DNA from: Sphingosinicella sp.
GTDB lineage: Bacteria > Pseudomonadota > Alphaproteobacteria > Sphingomonadales > Sphingomonadaceae
Length of the DNA stretch: 53,746 bases
Assembly: GCA_013816585.1 (NCBI GenBank)
Contig: JACDEE010000018.1
Coordinates: 1-53,746 of the forward strand
Direction: 5' to 3'
Position 1 is the stretch's first letter, and the number at the start of each line of letters is the position of its first letter. Below, one piece after another: positions 44,768 to 52,322 of the stretch. The notes under the pieces are model-generated. The model was not told the origin of the DNA, did no database searches, and saw nothing but the letters and a program-made list of their open reading frames with translations. A program made the translations under genes and the position numbers.

Positions 44768-44908
44768 TCAAAACGTCAATCCGAACACCGTAAGCACGCC
44801 ATTCGATTTCGCCGCGTCGCGTTCACTTATGCCGAGCATCGCCACGTACCCATGATAAAGGATGCCGGGGCCCTGAAAGGTCACGCTCTTTCGTTGGAGC
44901 TTAAACCC
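44768..44908 (-). pseudogene. Fragment: C-terminal end of an outer-membrane-like protein
   Basis: Minus strand reads QRKSVTFQGPGILYHGYVAM then LGISERDAAKSNG and VLTVFGLTF, ending in Phe and TGA at 44768. The alternating beta-strand pattern with a final aromatic residue is typical of the last strands of outer-membrane barrels. No start or upstream part exists in that frame. It lies just beyond the orphan leader, suggesting a deletion joint. Confidence 0.35.
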
Positions 44909-45032
44909 GCAACGTAAGGAACCAGGATCACGAATAGCCAAGAGGGCGCGCCCATGGAGGGACGCTCGGGCGAGCGAACGGCTACTGGCGCCTCCGACCC
45001 CGTCCCCTCAAACCTGTCAAAGGCCCTTACAT

Positions 45033-45248
45033 ATGGACGGAACCGGACAATATCGGACCCGCGGCACGGATGAGCTCAGCCACACCGCGTTCGTGAACGA
45101 CCGGAGCATCGCGTTCGACATTGGTGAAAGCCTATACCGCTGGCGCGGCTACCAGCCGCCTTTCGACGAGCTCCCCTGGGTCGAAACCGGCCAACCTGCA
45201 CCGCCCCGGCCCAGGGTTGGCCGACACTCTGCCGGCAGCGCCCAATGA
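45033..45248 (+). CDS. Small protein of unknown function
   Basis: A 71-residue acidic-polar protein (MDGTGQYRTRGTDELSHTAF...SLYRWRGYQPPFDELPWVE), Pro-rich at the end. I recognise no family. Its stop overlaps the start of the next gene as ATGA (45245-45248), the best sign that it is translated. Confidence 0.5.
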   Translation: MDGTGQYRTRGTDELSHTAFVNDRSIAFDIGESLYRWRGYQPPFDELPWVETGQPAPPRPRVGRHSAGSAQ

Positions 45249-45649
45249 TCCCGCCGGACGACGATGAGCTTCAGGATTGGTCGGCCGAGGATCGGACCAG
45301 CCTCCTGAGCGCCGCCAGCGAGATTGCACGCCAGGGTGCCGTGCCAGCCCAGATCGGATTGGCGATGGATACGATATTGGACGAACTGGAAGCCTTCCAT
45401 GATCCACGCCTGGGCCTCGGAACCTGGTTGTTTCCCAATGAACTGCCCAAGCTTCAGGAACTGGGACAGCTATTAAACCAGATAGCGGAACCCGAAAGGC
45501 CGATTGAAGCGGGCGTGCGAGCCCTTGATCATCCGAAGTGGGATGCCGCGAGGCAAGCCGCCAAGGGGCTTGTGGCGCGTATGAATGACAATGTCGGGCC
45601 AGCATCGCTTCAGCCGGTGGATAAGCTCACCTTCGACCGGGTAGCGTGA
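45245..45649 (+). CDS. Protein of unknown function
   Basis: A 134-residue cytoplasmic, acidic, helical protein (MIPPDDDELQDWSAEDRTSL, then LAMDTILDELEAFHDPRLGL). No family recognised. Codon use is like that of the neighbouring genes. Coupled by a four-base overlap to the 71-residue gene before it, so the two probably act together. Confidence 0.6.
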   Translation: MIPPDDDELQDWSAEDRTSLLSAASEIARQGAVPAQIGLAMDTILDELEAFHDPRLGLGTWLFPNELPKLQELGQLLNQIAEPERPIEAGVRALDHPKWDAARQAAKGLVARMNDNVGPASLQPVDKLTFDRVA

Positions 45650-45743
45650 GGAGACGATTTCATCATTCAGCACTTACTAACGCGAGCCTACTCGATCACC
45701 CGCCGGGGAGGTCTGCTGGCAGGCAGTGAAGTTTTGTGCTTTC

Positions 45744-45782
45744 CTGAGAGACGTTGGATTTCTCTCGCTCGGCCGGAGGAAA
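45744..45782 (+). promoter_or_regulatory. Structured leader element, copy C (degenerate)
   Basis: CTGAGAGA (45744-45751), 10 bases, CTCTCGC (45762-45768), 6 bases, GGAGGAA (45775-45781), then GTG at 45787. The spacing matches the other copies, but CTCC has changed to CTCT, and no clean upstream hairpin is seen. GAGAGA/TCTCTC can pair instead. Confidence 0.6.
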
Positions 45783-45786
45783 ATTC

Positions 45787-46632
45787 GTGAGCAGCGGCAC
45801 CATTGGTCACACAGAAGAAGCTTATGAGCCGGACGTGCAATTCGCGCGGTCGGAGGCCAAATATCGCGGCCTGCTCGAAGCGGCGCCAGACGCCATGGTG
45901 GTCGTCGATGAAGCCGGTTCAATCATTCTCGTCAACGTCCAGACGGAAAAACAGTTCGGCTATCCGCGCGATGAGCTGATCGGCCGAAAGGTGACCGAAA
46001 TCATCCCGACCGGCTTTGCCGAGCGGATCATTTCCGACGGCACCCGGTCGTCCGCCGAAGCGCTGGCACAACAAATCGGGACCGGTATCGAACTGGTCGC
46101 GCTCCGCAAGGACGGCAGTCGTTTCCCGATCGAAATCATGCTCAGCCCCTTGCGCAGCCCCGAAGGTGTGCTCGTTACCGCCGCGATCCGGGACATCAGC
46201 ACGCGCAAAGCGGCCGAAGCCTTGATGATGCGCGCCGAACAACGTTATCGCGGCTTGCTTGAGGCTGCCCCCGACCCGATCGTCGTCGTCACCGCGTCGG
46301 GCCAGATCGTCCTGGTCAACGTCCAGGCGGAGAAACAATTCGGTTATAGCCGCGACGAGCTGATCGGCCGCCAGGTCGTGGATATCATCCCGATCGGGTT
46401 TGCCGAGAGGCTGGTCGCGGACAAATTGCGGTCGCCAGAGGAGGCGCTGGCGCAGGTGATCGGCACGGGGCTGGAACTCACGGCGCGGCGCCGGGACGGA
46501 AGTGAATTCCCGATCGAAATCATGCTCAGTCCGCTCGAAAGCGCCGAGGGCATCCTGGTCACCGCGGCCATCCGTGACATCAGTCGCCGCAAAGCCGCTG
46601 AAGCGGCCCTCAATGAGAAATCGCGGAATTGA
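45787..46632 (+). CDS. PAS-PAS sensor protein (N-terminal part of a split kinase)
   Basis: A 281-residue protein made of two PAS domains (about 20-145 and 145-275) nearly equal in sequence: RGLLEAAPDAMVVVDEAGS against RGLLEAAPDPIVVVTASGQ, both followed by EKQFGYxRDELIGR. It stops at TGA 46630-46632; the following kinase core starts at TTG 46629 in another frame. The start GTG 45787 is chosen since GGAGGA lies 6 bases upstream; no good SD precedes ATG 45754. A single missing base near 46610-46622 would rejoin both as one sensor kinase. Confidence 0.75.
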   Translation: MSSGTIGHTEEAYEPDVQFARSEAKYRGLLEAAPDAMVVVDEAGSIILVNVQTEKQFGYPRDELIGRKVTEIIPTGFAERIISDGTRSSAEALAQQIGTGIELVALRKDGSRFPIEIMLSPLRSPEGVLVTAAIRDISTRKAAEALMMRAEQRYRGLLEAAPDPIVVVTASGQIVLVNVQAEKQFGYSRDELIGRQVVDIIPIGFAERLVADKLRSPEEALAQVIGTGLELTARRRDGSEFPIEIMLSPLESAEGILVTAAIRDISRRKAAEAALNEKSRN

Positions 46633-47312
46633 AGCGATCGAATGAGGAGCTGAACCAGTTCGCCTACATCGCCTCCCACGATCTGCAGGAGCCGCTGCGG
46701 ATGGTTTCAAGCTACACCCAGTTGCTGGCCCAACGCTATGTCGGCAAGCTGGACAGCGACGCGGACGAGTTCATCGCCTTCGCGGTCGACGGCGCCGTGC
46801 GAATGCAGCGGTTGATCCAGGATCTGCTCGCTTATTCGCGCGTAGGCACCAACCAGATGGAGGTCACGCTCGTCTCAAGCGAAGAGGCGCTGAGCATTGC
46901 CCTGAGCAACCTCAGTGGAGCGATCGAGGATAGTGGCGCATTGGTAACCCGCGACCCACTGCCGAACGTTCGCGCAGACGAGACTCAGCTGGTTCAACTG
47001 TTTCAGAACCTTATCGGAAACGGGATCAAATATCGCGGCGCCGACACGCCGAACGTCCACGTTTCAGCGGTCCGGAGACATGACAGGTGGGAATTTTCGG
47101 TCGAGGATAATGGCCTGGGAATCGAGGAGCAATATCATGAGCGGATCTTTGGAATGTTTCAGCGCCTGCACAACCGCAATGAATTTTCCGGCACCGGAAT
47201 AGGTCTCGCCATTTGCCGGAAGATTGTCGAGCGCAACGGCGGGGAATTATCCGTCACGTCGCAGCCCGGTAAAGGGTCTACCTTTCTTTTCTCATGGGGA
47301 GCACGAACTTGA
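46629..47312 (+). CDS. Histidine kinase core (HisKA plus HATPase), split from its PAS part
   Basis: 227 residues: HisKA with the phospho-His17 in FAYIASHDLQEPLRMV, then the HATPase with VRADETQLVQLFQNLIGNGIKY (N box), EDNGLGIEEQYHERIF (G1) and GTGIGLAICRKIVE (G2). Typical of phytochrome-like or PAS kinases. It overlaps the PAS gene at TTGA by four bases. Read alone it is a soluble kinase without sensor; with the PAS part it would be one kinase of about 509 residues. A response-regulator gene follows, overlapping by 19 bases if its first Met is used. Confidence 0.8.
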   Translation: MKRSNEELNQFAYIASHDLQEPLRMVSSYTQLLAQRYVGKLDSDADEFIAFAVDGAVRMQRLIQDLLAYSRVGTNQMEVTLVSSEEALSIALSNLSGAIEDSGALVTRDPLPNVRADETQLVQLFQNLIGNGIKYRGADTPNVHVSAVRRHDRWEFSVEDNGLGIEEQYHERIFGMFQRLHNRNEFSGTGIGLAICRKIVERNGGELSVTSQPGKGSTFLFSWGART

Positions 47313-47323
47313 AAGACACGAAC

Positions 47324-47752
47324 ATGGGAATCGACGTCTTGCTGGTAGAAGACAGTCCTGGCGATATCCGCCTGACACAGGAAGCCTTTCGTAGCGCAAA
47401 TTCCGACATCAGGTTGCATGTCGCGATGGACGGAGTGGAGGCGCTCGCTTTCCTGGCACAGGAAGGGGTCCATTCAGGGGCACCGCGACCGGACCTGATT
47501 CTGCTGGATCTCAACCTTCCCAAGAAAGACGGCCACGAGGTACTGCGGCACATAAGGAGCGACGATAGGCTCAAAGAAATTCCGACGGTTATTCTGACGA
47601 CTTCCGATGCGGCGACCGACATCAACCAAAGCTATTCGCTCCAGGCCAACAGTTACCTGAGCAGCCCCGTGCAGCTCGACAAGTTCGAGGGCCTGGTCAG
47701 GAGCATCAACGACTTCTGGTTCGAAAAAGCGAAACTGCCGAAAATCAAGTGA
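47324..47752 (+). CDS. Receiver-only response regulator, Rcp1-like
   Basis: A 142-residue single receiver (MGIDVLLVEDSPGDIRLTQEAF) with the acidic pair, the phosphosite Asp62 (LILLDLNLPKKDG) and Thr93 (ILTTSDAATD). The residue before Pro of the beta5 loop, normally Lys, is Ser114 (NSYLSSPVQLD), so signal output should be affected. It probably receives phosphate from the kinase upstream. An earlier Met (47294) is an alternative start. Its stop overlaps the following GTG start. Confidence 0.85.
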   Translation: MGIDVLLVEDSPGDIRLTQEAFRSANSDIRLHVAMDGVEALAFLAQEGVHSGAPRPDLILLDLNLPKKDGHEVLRHIRSDDRLKEIPTVILTTSDAATDINQSYSLQANSYLSSPVQLDKFEGLVRSINDFWFEKAKLPKIK

Positions 47753-48957
47753 AGCATCCGCAGGACCGCATCACCAGCTTGCTGGTCGTCGAAGACAATC
47801 CGGGCGACGCCCGGCTGCTCCGCGAGGTGTTCAACGAGGACGGCGCGCGATCGACTGTCATGGCCCTCGTCGGCAGCATGGAAGCAGCCGAGAAGCATCT
47901 GGCGGCGCACAATGTCGATATCATTCTGCTCGATCTGGGATTGCCCGACGCCCACGGATTGGAGGCGGTCCGCCGGGCGCATGCGGCAGCGCCGGCCATG
48001 CCGATCGTCGTCTTGAGCGGCCTCGACGACGAGCGGGTTGCAGTCGAAGCGTTGCAGGACGGCGCGCAGGATTATCTGATCAAGGGACAGATCGATTCGA
48101 GGTCGCTGCTTCGAGCCCTGCGCTACGCCATCGAGCGCAAGAGACTGGAAGAGGTTGCAAGGGCGCTTGGCGCAAAAGTGGAAGCCGCCCAGGATAGAAG
48201 CAGAAACTTGCAGAACGAATTGATCCAGATGTCTCGGCTGAGCGCCATGGGCGCCATGGCGTCCACCCTCTCCCATGAACTGAATCAGCCTTTGATGGCG
48301 CTGGTGAATTATCTTCGAGGGAGTATCCGGCTTCTGGAGGATCCAAACCCCGACGCCCTGGATCAGGTGCGGGCGGCGCTACAGGAGGGGGAGAAAAACG
48401 CATTGCGCGCGGGCGAGATCATTCGCCGAGCCCGCCAAATGGTCATCAAGGGGCATCCCAAACAGGAGACGGCGGAACTGGCGGGTCTCGTGCAGGATGC
48501 CCTTGAGCTGGCCATCGTGAACTACCGGGAAGAGCTGGTCCTCGATATCCATTATTCACCCGGAATCCAGGTGCTGGTGGACTCGGTGCAAATCCAGCAG
48601 GTGGTTCTCAACCTGGTGCGAAACGCCGTCGAAGCGATGGCTGGCTGTGCGGAGCGAACCTTATCGATCCGCACCGAGTTGCTGGGGGATATGACGGAGG
48701 TTTCGATCGCGGATCGAGGACCCGGACTTTCCCCCGAAGTAAGGCAGCAATTGTTCACGCCCTTTGTAACTTCGAAACGTGAAGGCATGGGAGTTGGCCT
48801 CTCGATCAGCAGGACCATCGTCGAAGCTCATCACGGCCGAATTATCGCCGAAGATCGGCCTGGGGGAGGTACCATCATGCGCTTCACGCTGCCGGTAAAT
48901 ATCAGGACTCTCGGCGACGCCCAAAACGATGCCGGCAAGCTCGTGGATCTTTGCTGA
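47749..48957 (+). CDS. Receiver-histidine kinase hybrid
   Basis: A 402-residue protein beginning with GTG in GTGA overlap with the previous gene. Receiver: LLVVEDNPGDARLLREVF, phosphosite Asp62 (IILLDLGLPDAHG), Lys112 (YLIKGQI). HisKA from about 165: LSAMGAMASTLSHELNQPL with His176; HATPase follows: VQIQQVVLNLVRNAVEAM, DRGPGLSPEVRQQLFTPF, GVGLSISRTIVEAH. So an N-terminal receiver controls a FixL-like kinase, probably fed by the proteins encoded just before. Confidence 0.9.
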   Translation: MKHPQDRITSLLVVEDNPGDARLLREVFNEDGARSTVMALVGSMEAAEKHLAAHNVDIILLDLGLPDAHGLEAVRRAHAAAPAMPIVVLSGLDDERVAVEALQDGAQDYLIKGQIDSRSLLRALRYAIERKRLEEVARALGAKVEAAQDRSRNLQNELIQMSRLSAMGAMASTLSHELNQPLMALVNYLRGSIRLLEDPNPDALDQVRAALQEGEKNALRAGEIIRRARQMVIKGHPKQETAELAGLVQDALELAIVNYREELVLDIHYSPGIQVLVDSVQIQQVVLNLVRNAVEAMAGCAERTLSIRTELLGDMTEVSIADRGPGLSPEVRQQLFTPFVTSKREGMGVGLSISRTIVEAHHGRIIAEDRPGGGTIMRFTLPVNIRTLGDAQNDAGKLVDLC

Positions 48958-49171
48958 AGAATCGCCCCGCGGTCGTATCCGGAATGCGGGGAGCATAGCC
49001 CTGGCTCTCTAAAGTCATCGCTGCGAGGAAATATATTGGGCCCGATCAGCTGATGTCCCGGCGAAAACACGCAGAATAAAGCCAGATGGCCTTCCATTGT
49101 GCGATGTAATTGGAAGCGTGCGGGCTCATGTTTCGGCCCATTTTGGCGAGTAATAATGGTTAATACTTCGT

Positions 49172-49256
49172 CGTACCGTAAAATAGCGGCGGTATAATAA
49201 CTGCGGTATAATGACCGCCGTAGAATGACGTCGGTAGAAAAACCGCAGTATTTAAG
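49172..49256 (+). repeat. Degenerate 14-bp tandem repeats, six units
   Basis: Units of 14 bases: 49172-49185, 49187-49200, 49201-49214, 49215-49228, 49229-49242 and 49243-49256, sharing the pattern (C)-N-GC-(G/C)-GTA-(T/G)-AA. They occupy the space 57 bases before the gene at 49313. The gap 48958-49171 shows no gene. Confidence 0.7.
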
Positions 49257-49312
49257 CGATCTATTGGGCTGCAATAAGTCGTCCCATTGTCGGGCTCTCA
49301 GGGAGACCGGCA

Positions 49313-49816
49313 ATGTCCAAGCGTCAACTCATCTCGATTGCAATGATAGCATGTATCGCCCTGGGCACCCCCGCCGGCGCGGTCAGCAGCAGCACCAAAT
49401 ACAAGATGAACGTGGCCGGTTCGGCGATGACGTGCACGTCCGCGACCGGGAAGCCGGTACAACTCGTATCCAATGCTTCGATGGCCACACTCGGCAGAGC
49501 ATCCCTGGACCGCAATGGCGACCCGGTCATAGAGATCCATCCAGGCGCGCTGGCCGCCTACAGCCCATTTATACAGCAATGGTGGTTTGCCCATGAATGC
49601 GCACATCATCAGCTTAGCGCTCGCCAGAATTCGGAAAGCAGGGCCGATTGCTACGCCGCGAAGTCGATCCGGAAACTGGCATCGGGCACGGTGCAGGAAG
49701 CTCGCGCCATCACGCGGGAATTAGGCTCTCTCTCCGCCTCAAATCTCGGGCATCTGCCTGGGAATGAACGGGCCAATCTGGTTTTGAAGTGCGCCGGACT
49801 TAACACTGTCGTTTGA
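49313..49816 (+). CDS. Exported HExxH-containing protein, putative metallopeptidase
   Basis: A 167-residue exported protein: signal peptide (ISIAMIACIALGTPAGAVSS), then FAHECAHHQLSA with HExxH at residues 94-98 and ESRADCYAAK about 10 residues after, where a third zinc ligand could be. Cys41, 96, 112 and 160 may form disulfides. I recognise no named family; a small zinc peptidase is inferred. The gene stands alone behind tandem repeats. Confidence 0.6.
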   Translation: MSKRQLISIAMIACIALGTPAGAVSSSTKYKMNVAGSAMTCTSATGKPVQLVSNASMATLGRASLDRNGDPVIEIHPGALAAYSPFIQQWWFAHECAHHQLSARQNSESRADCYAAKSIRKLASGTVQEARAITRELGSLSASNLGHLPGNERANLVLKCAGLNTVV

Positions 49817-49945
49817 ACGTGTCGGCTTATCGCGTGGTGTCATTTTATGGTTCTCTGACACTGACCCCTGATACGTCCGAGAATCTTGTCCCGGGAACGC
49901 TATCCAAGCGAGCATGACGCGCCGGGCCGCGTCGATGCAATTAGT

Positions 49946-49970
49946 CCCGCCGCGCATCATACGCGGCGGG
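49946..49970 (-). terminator. Stem-loop after the DUF4402 gene
   Basis: CCCGCCGCG and CGCGGCGGG pair as 9 bp around 7 bases, 13 bases past the stop. No U tract is seen, so termination is likely but weak. Confidence 0.5.
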
Positions 49971-49982
49971 AGTTAGCCAATT

Positions 49983-50483
49983 CTAGTTGTAGGCGACTGA
50001 AACGGCGAAGCTGCCGGTATAGGCGCCGACTGTCTGAGCGGCCGCGAGCGAGAATGAACCGCCGACGCCGATCGTGGCCGAACCTGCGGTCAGTGCGGCA
50101 GGAACGTCGCTGGTCAGGGCGACCGTGATGTTGTCGCCAGGGGTGCCGTTGCCGAGCGTGAAGTTGGCAGGAACCGTAGCAGTGAAGGCGCGGGTCGTGT
50201 CGCCGGTAACGGTGAAAGTGGCGCGGCCCGTGGTGCTGGTCATGCCGACGACGCCGCCTCCGACGGTGCGCGTGCCCGTGCTGGCATTGACGGCAACGGT
50301 GCCGGAACCGGTGAGCGGCTTGGCGACGGTGCCAAACAGCAGATCGGTGCTCTTCGTGATCGAAATCGGAATGATGATCGACACGCTCGAATTGGCCGTC
50401 GCGCTGTTGGACTGCGCGAACGCCGGAGCGGCAAAGCCAGCAACCAGAGTGGTGGCGAGAGCAATTTTCACAAACTTGTTCAT
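49983..50483 (-). CDS. DUF4402 exported protein
   Basis: A 166-residue protein with a signal peptide (FVKIALATTLVAGFAAPAFA). SNSATANSSVSIIIPISITKST, then RATFTVTGDTTRAFTATVP and the end VGAYTGSFAVSVAYN are DUF4402 features; the C-terminal GxYxGxFxVxVxYN is the family signature. Such proteins are exported beta-rich proteins, perhaps pilus-like. The start MNKFVKIA at 50483 is preceded by GGGGGA. Confidence 0.88.
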   Translation of the reverse strand: MNKFVKIALATTLVAGFAAPAFAQSNSATANSSVSIIIPISITKSTDLLFGTVAKPLTGSGTVAVNASTGTRTVGGGVVGMTSTTGRATFTVTGDTTRAFTATVPANFTLGNGTPGDNITVALTSDVPAALTAGSATIGVGGSFSLAAAQTVGAYTGSFAVSVAYN

Positions 50484-50831
50484 ATTCAAATCCCCCAAAT
50501 GGGTGTGGGAAAGGGCCCCAACCCGATACCGTAAAAATACGGTGCAGAAGCTATAGCGTTTCGCCACATCAATAGTTCCGCGATCGAAACGGATCTCGAC
50601 GGAACGGCCGCAATAAGTGCGGCAGCTGGCCGCGATCGGCCGGCCTTCCTTTTTTCCACCGTTTTAATTCGGCATCGGATTTGGCGTGGTCCGATCGCCT
50701 CGGACCCGCCCTTTATCCCCGCCTGGACCTTCAAGCATCAGGTGTCTGCCTGTCTCGCGACCTGTTGCGTCGTGGGGGCCTGGCGTGGCTGCCCTTATCA
50801 AGGCATGCCGCTTTGACGAATATGGCGGCTT
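50484..50831. other. 348-bp gap between DUF4402 and channel genes
   Basis: No gene seen. It contains the palindrome at 50528-50543 and a GC hairpin (GGCCG...CGGCC) followed by a T-rich run near 50627-50657, perhaps a terminator. Confidence 0.45.
50528..50543. promoter_or_regulatory. Palindrome ACCGTAAAAATACGGT before the DUF4402 gene
   Basis: ACCGTA and TACGGT around AAAA. It differs by one base in 16 from the centre of the palindrome at 42451-42468, and both lie close before a start codon. Confidence 0.5.
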
Positions 50832-51296
50832 TCATTTGCGCGATGATGAATGTTCCTGCGTTGGAGCGTGTTCGATGCGGCGCATCCGGGCCACGATCAT
50901 GACGAAGAATGCGGTGGACCAGCCGATCAGGATGACACCGTTTATTCCCTCGATCGCGGCGACAAGCCTCCAGCGTTCGGCGATGGCCGCGTCGCTATAG
51001 CCGATGGCGCCATAGGTAATGGTCGAAAAGTAAACAGAGTCGCGAAGTCCGCTCACGGCTCCGATGAAGTGATAGAGAAAGGCGTAGAGCCAGATCTCAG
51101 AACCGTGGAGGGCGATCAGGCTGAGAATGACGATCAAGGTGGTGGCGAAGCCCCGCACCGAAAGTGGATGGACGTGCGCCGCGGCTTCTTCGCGTTCTTC
51201 CAGGCGAAGGGTTCGCGCGACGGCGTAGAGGCCGATGGCGTGGATCACTACCGTCAGCAATACCATGACGGTAGCCAGAAGAAGCTCGGCAATCAC
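50832..51296 (-). CDS. Two-helix ion-channel-like protein
   Basis: A 154-residue membrane protein with segments at about 3-28, 50-72, and 118-140. Between the last two comes STITYGAIGYSDAAI, which resembles a K+ channel selectivity filter (T-x-x-T-x-G-Y-G-D), here with GYSD. The first helix precedes a charged loop. Probably a potassium-channel-type pore; no ligand domain. It lies 78 bases beyond the alternative oxidase gene and may share its transcript. Confidence 0.8.
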   Translation of the reverse strand: MIAELLLATVMVLLTVVIHAIGLYAVARTLRLEEREEAAAHVHPLSVRGFATTLIVILSLIALHGSEIWLYAFLYHFIGAVSGLRDSVYFSTITYGAIGYSDAAIAERWRLVAAIEGINGVILIGWSTAFFVMIVARMRRIEHAPTQEHSSSRK

Positions 51297-51373
51297 TCAA
51301 CGGGTCCGATCACGCATGTCGATGATGTCGCTCCAACAGATGGGCGGGAGTCGCCGCCCACTCAATCATGGCC

Positions 51374-52063
51374 TCAGGCCGCCTGTTTCCAGATCGGCTC
51401 CAGAGGAACATGCGGCGGGCAAGGCGCCACCGAAGTCTCGGGAAGGCCACCAATCTGATTGGCGAAGCCGTGATTGACGTCACGATGGTGAGCCTCGTCG
51501 GCGCGAACCACCAGAATGACGTCCCGCAGGGTGGCGCCGTCGGGAAGCGCCCAATATCGTTTTGCGATCGCCGGCGCCGGCACGTTGGGCGAACGGCCTT
51601 CGTCGAGCTCGGCCAGATAGTGGGTATAGCTGATCACGGCCTCTTCCTCGAAATAGCCGACGACCCGATGTGCGGTTTTCGAACTCACCAGGTAAAGGGC
51701 GAAGAAAAATAGATAGAAAACCCACTGCACTCCGATGATCACAGCCCGCTCGAACCCGGTCGGTTTGCTGATTTCGATGAACGTCATCAGGTGCATGCGC
51801 TCATTTTCGGCTTCATCCATCAGCGTCTTGATCCACCCCTTATCGTCCACCATCCGGCGGAGGCAGGCCAGGTGATTGATCGTCGCTCCGACCATTCCCG
51901 GAACCGCTGCCACGGTTTCCAGGACGACGGCGCGATGACCATATCGTTCGGCGAAAAAGGTATCGGCGGTCCAGCGCAGGACTTTGGTGAAACCCAAGGC
52001 CACCCGGTCGGAAAGGCCCTGCGGTTTATGGTGCACGCCAAGATCGATAAAGGGTTCGATCAT
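51374..52063 (-). CDS. aox: Alternative oxidase
   Basis: A di-iron ubiquinol oxidase of 229 residues that reduces oxygen to water without proton pumping. Ligands: Glu49 (LETVAAVPGM), Glu88 and His91 (EAENERMHLM), Glu140 (YFEEEAVISYTHYL), Glu190 and His193 (RADEAHHRDVNH). Two membrane-associated helices lie near 49-68 and 105-127. Start MIEPFIDL overlaps the stop of the lipoprotein gene as ATGA. Such oxidases are found in some sphingomonads. Confidence 0.94.
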   Translation of the reverse strand: MIEPFIDLGVHHKPQGLSDRVALGFTKVLRWTADTFFAERYGHRAVVLETVAAVPGMVGATINHLACLRRMVDDKGWIKTLMDEAENERMHLMTFIEISKPTGFERAVIIGVQWVFYLFFFALYLVSSKTAHRVVGYFEEEAVISYTHYLAELDEGRSPNVPAPAIAKRYWALPDGATLRDVILVVRADEAHHRDVNHGFANQIGGLPETSVAPCPPHVPLEPIWKQAA

Positions 52064-52320
52064 GACGGATCCCCTGGATGACATAATTTCCCATGTTGCT
52101 TCATCATTGTCGCCTCCATTTGAGTTCCCTCCATGTCATGCTCCGACATTCGTTGGTGCGCCTGTTCGGCCGCCGCGCATTGCGCTGCCTGCTGTTGCGG
52201 CGAAAGCCGCGCTCCCGAGGCGACGGAGGGTCTTGGTGCTTCGCCGAGCGAGCACGCGCCTACGGTAGTGATTCCGACAATGATGGCCGCGGCCAGCGCG
52301 AAGGTCTTGGCCTTGTGCAT
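52060..52320 (-). CDS. Small lipoprotein before the alternative oxidase
   Basis: An 86-residue protein beginning MHKAKTFALAAAIIVGITTVGAC, a lipoprotein signal with Cys as the likely lipid site. The mature part is polar (GARLSPQQQAAQCAAAEQAHQ, then MEGTQMEATMMKQHG). No family is recognised. It overlaps aox by four bases, so both are translated together; role unknown. Confidence 0.7.
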   Translation of the reverse strand: MHKAKTFALAAAIIVGITTVGACSLGEAPRPSVASGARLSPQQQAAQCAAAEQAHQRMSEHDMEGTQMEATMMKQHGKLCHPGDPS

Positions 52321-52322
52321 GG

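Larger units (their letters stand above)
44314..45032. other. 719-bp gap: orphan leader element and outer-membrane fragment
   Basis: No complete gene. It holds the cspA leader, a structured leader element (copy A, 44683-44756), and a possible C-terminal gene fragment on the minus strand (44768-44908). The rest shows nothing I can name. Confidence 0.6.

Noticed and set aside
46605..46632. Programmed -1 frameshift between PAS and kinase parts
   Set aside because: No X-XXY-YYZ slippery site or following hairpin is evident; a lost base explains the data better.
49172..49256. CRISPR-like array
   Set aside because: Units are only 14 bases, adjacent to each other without spacers.
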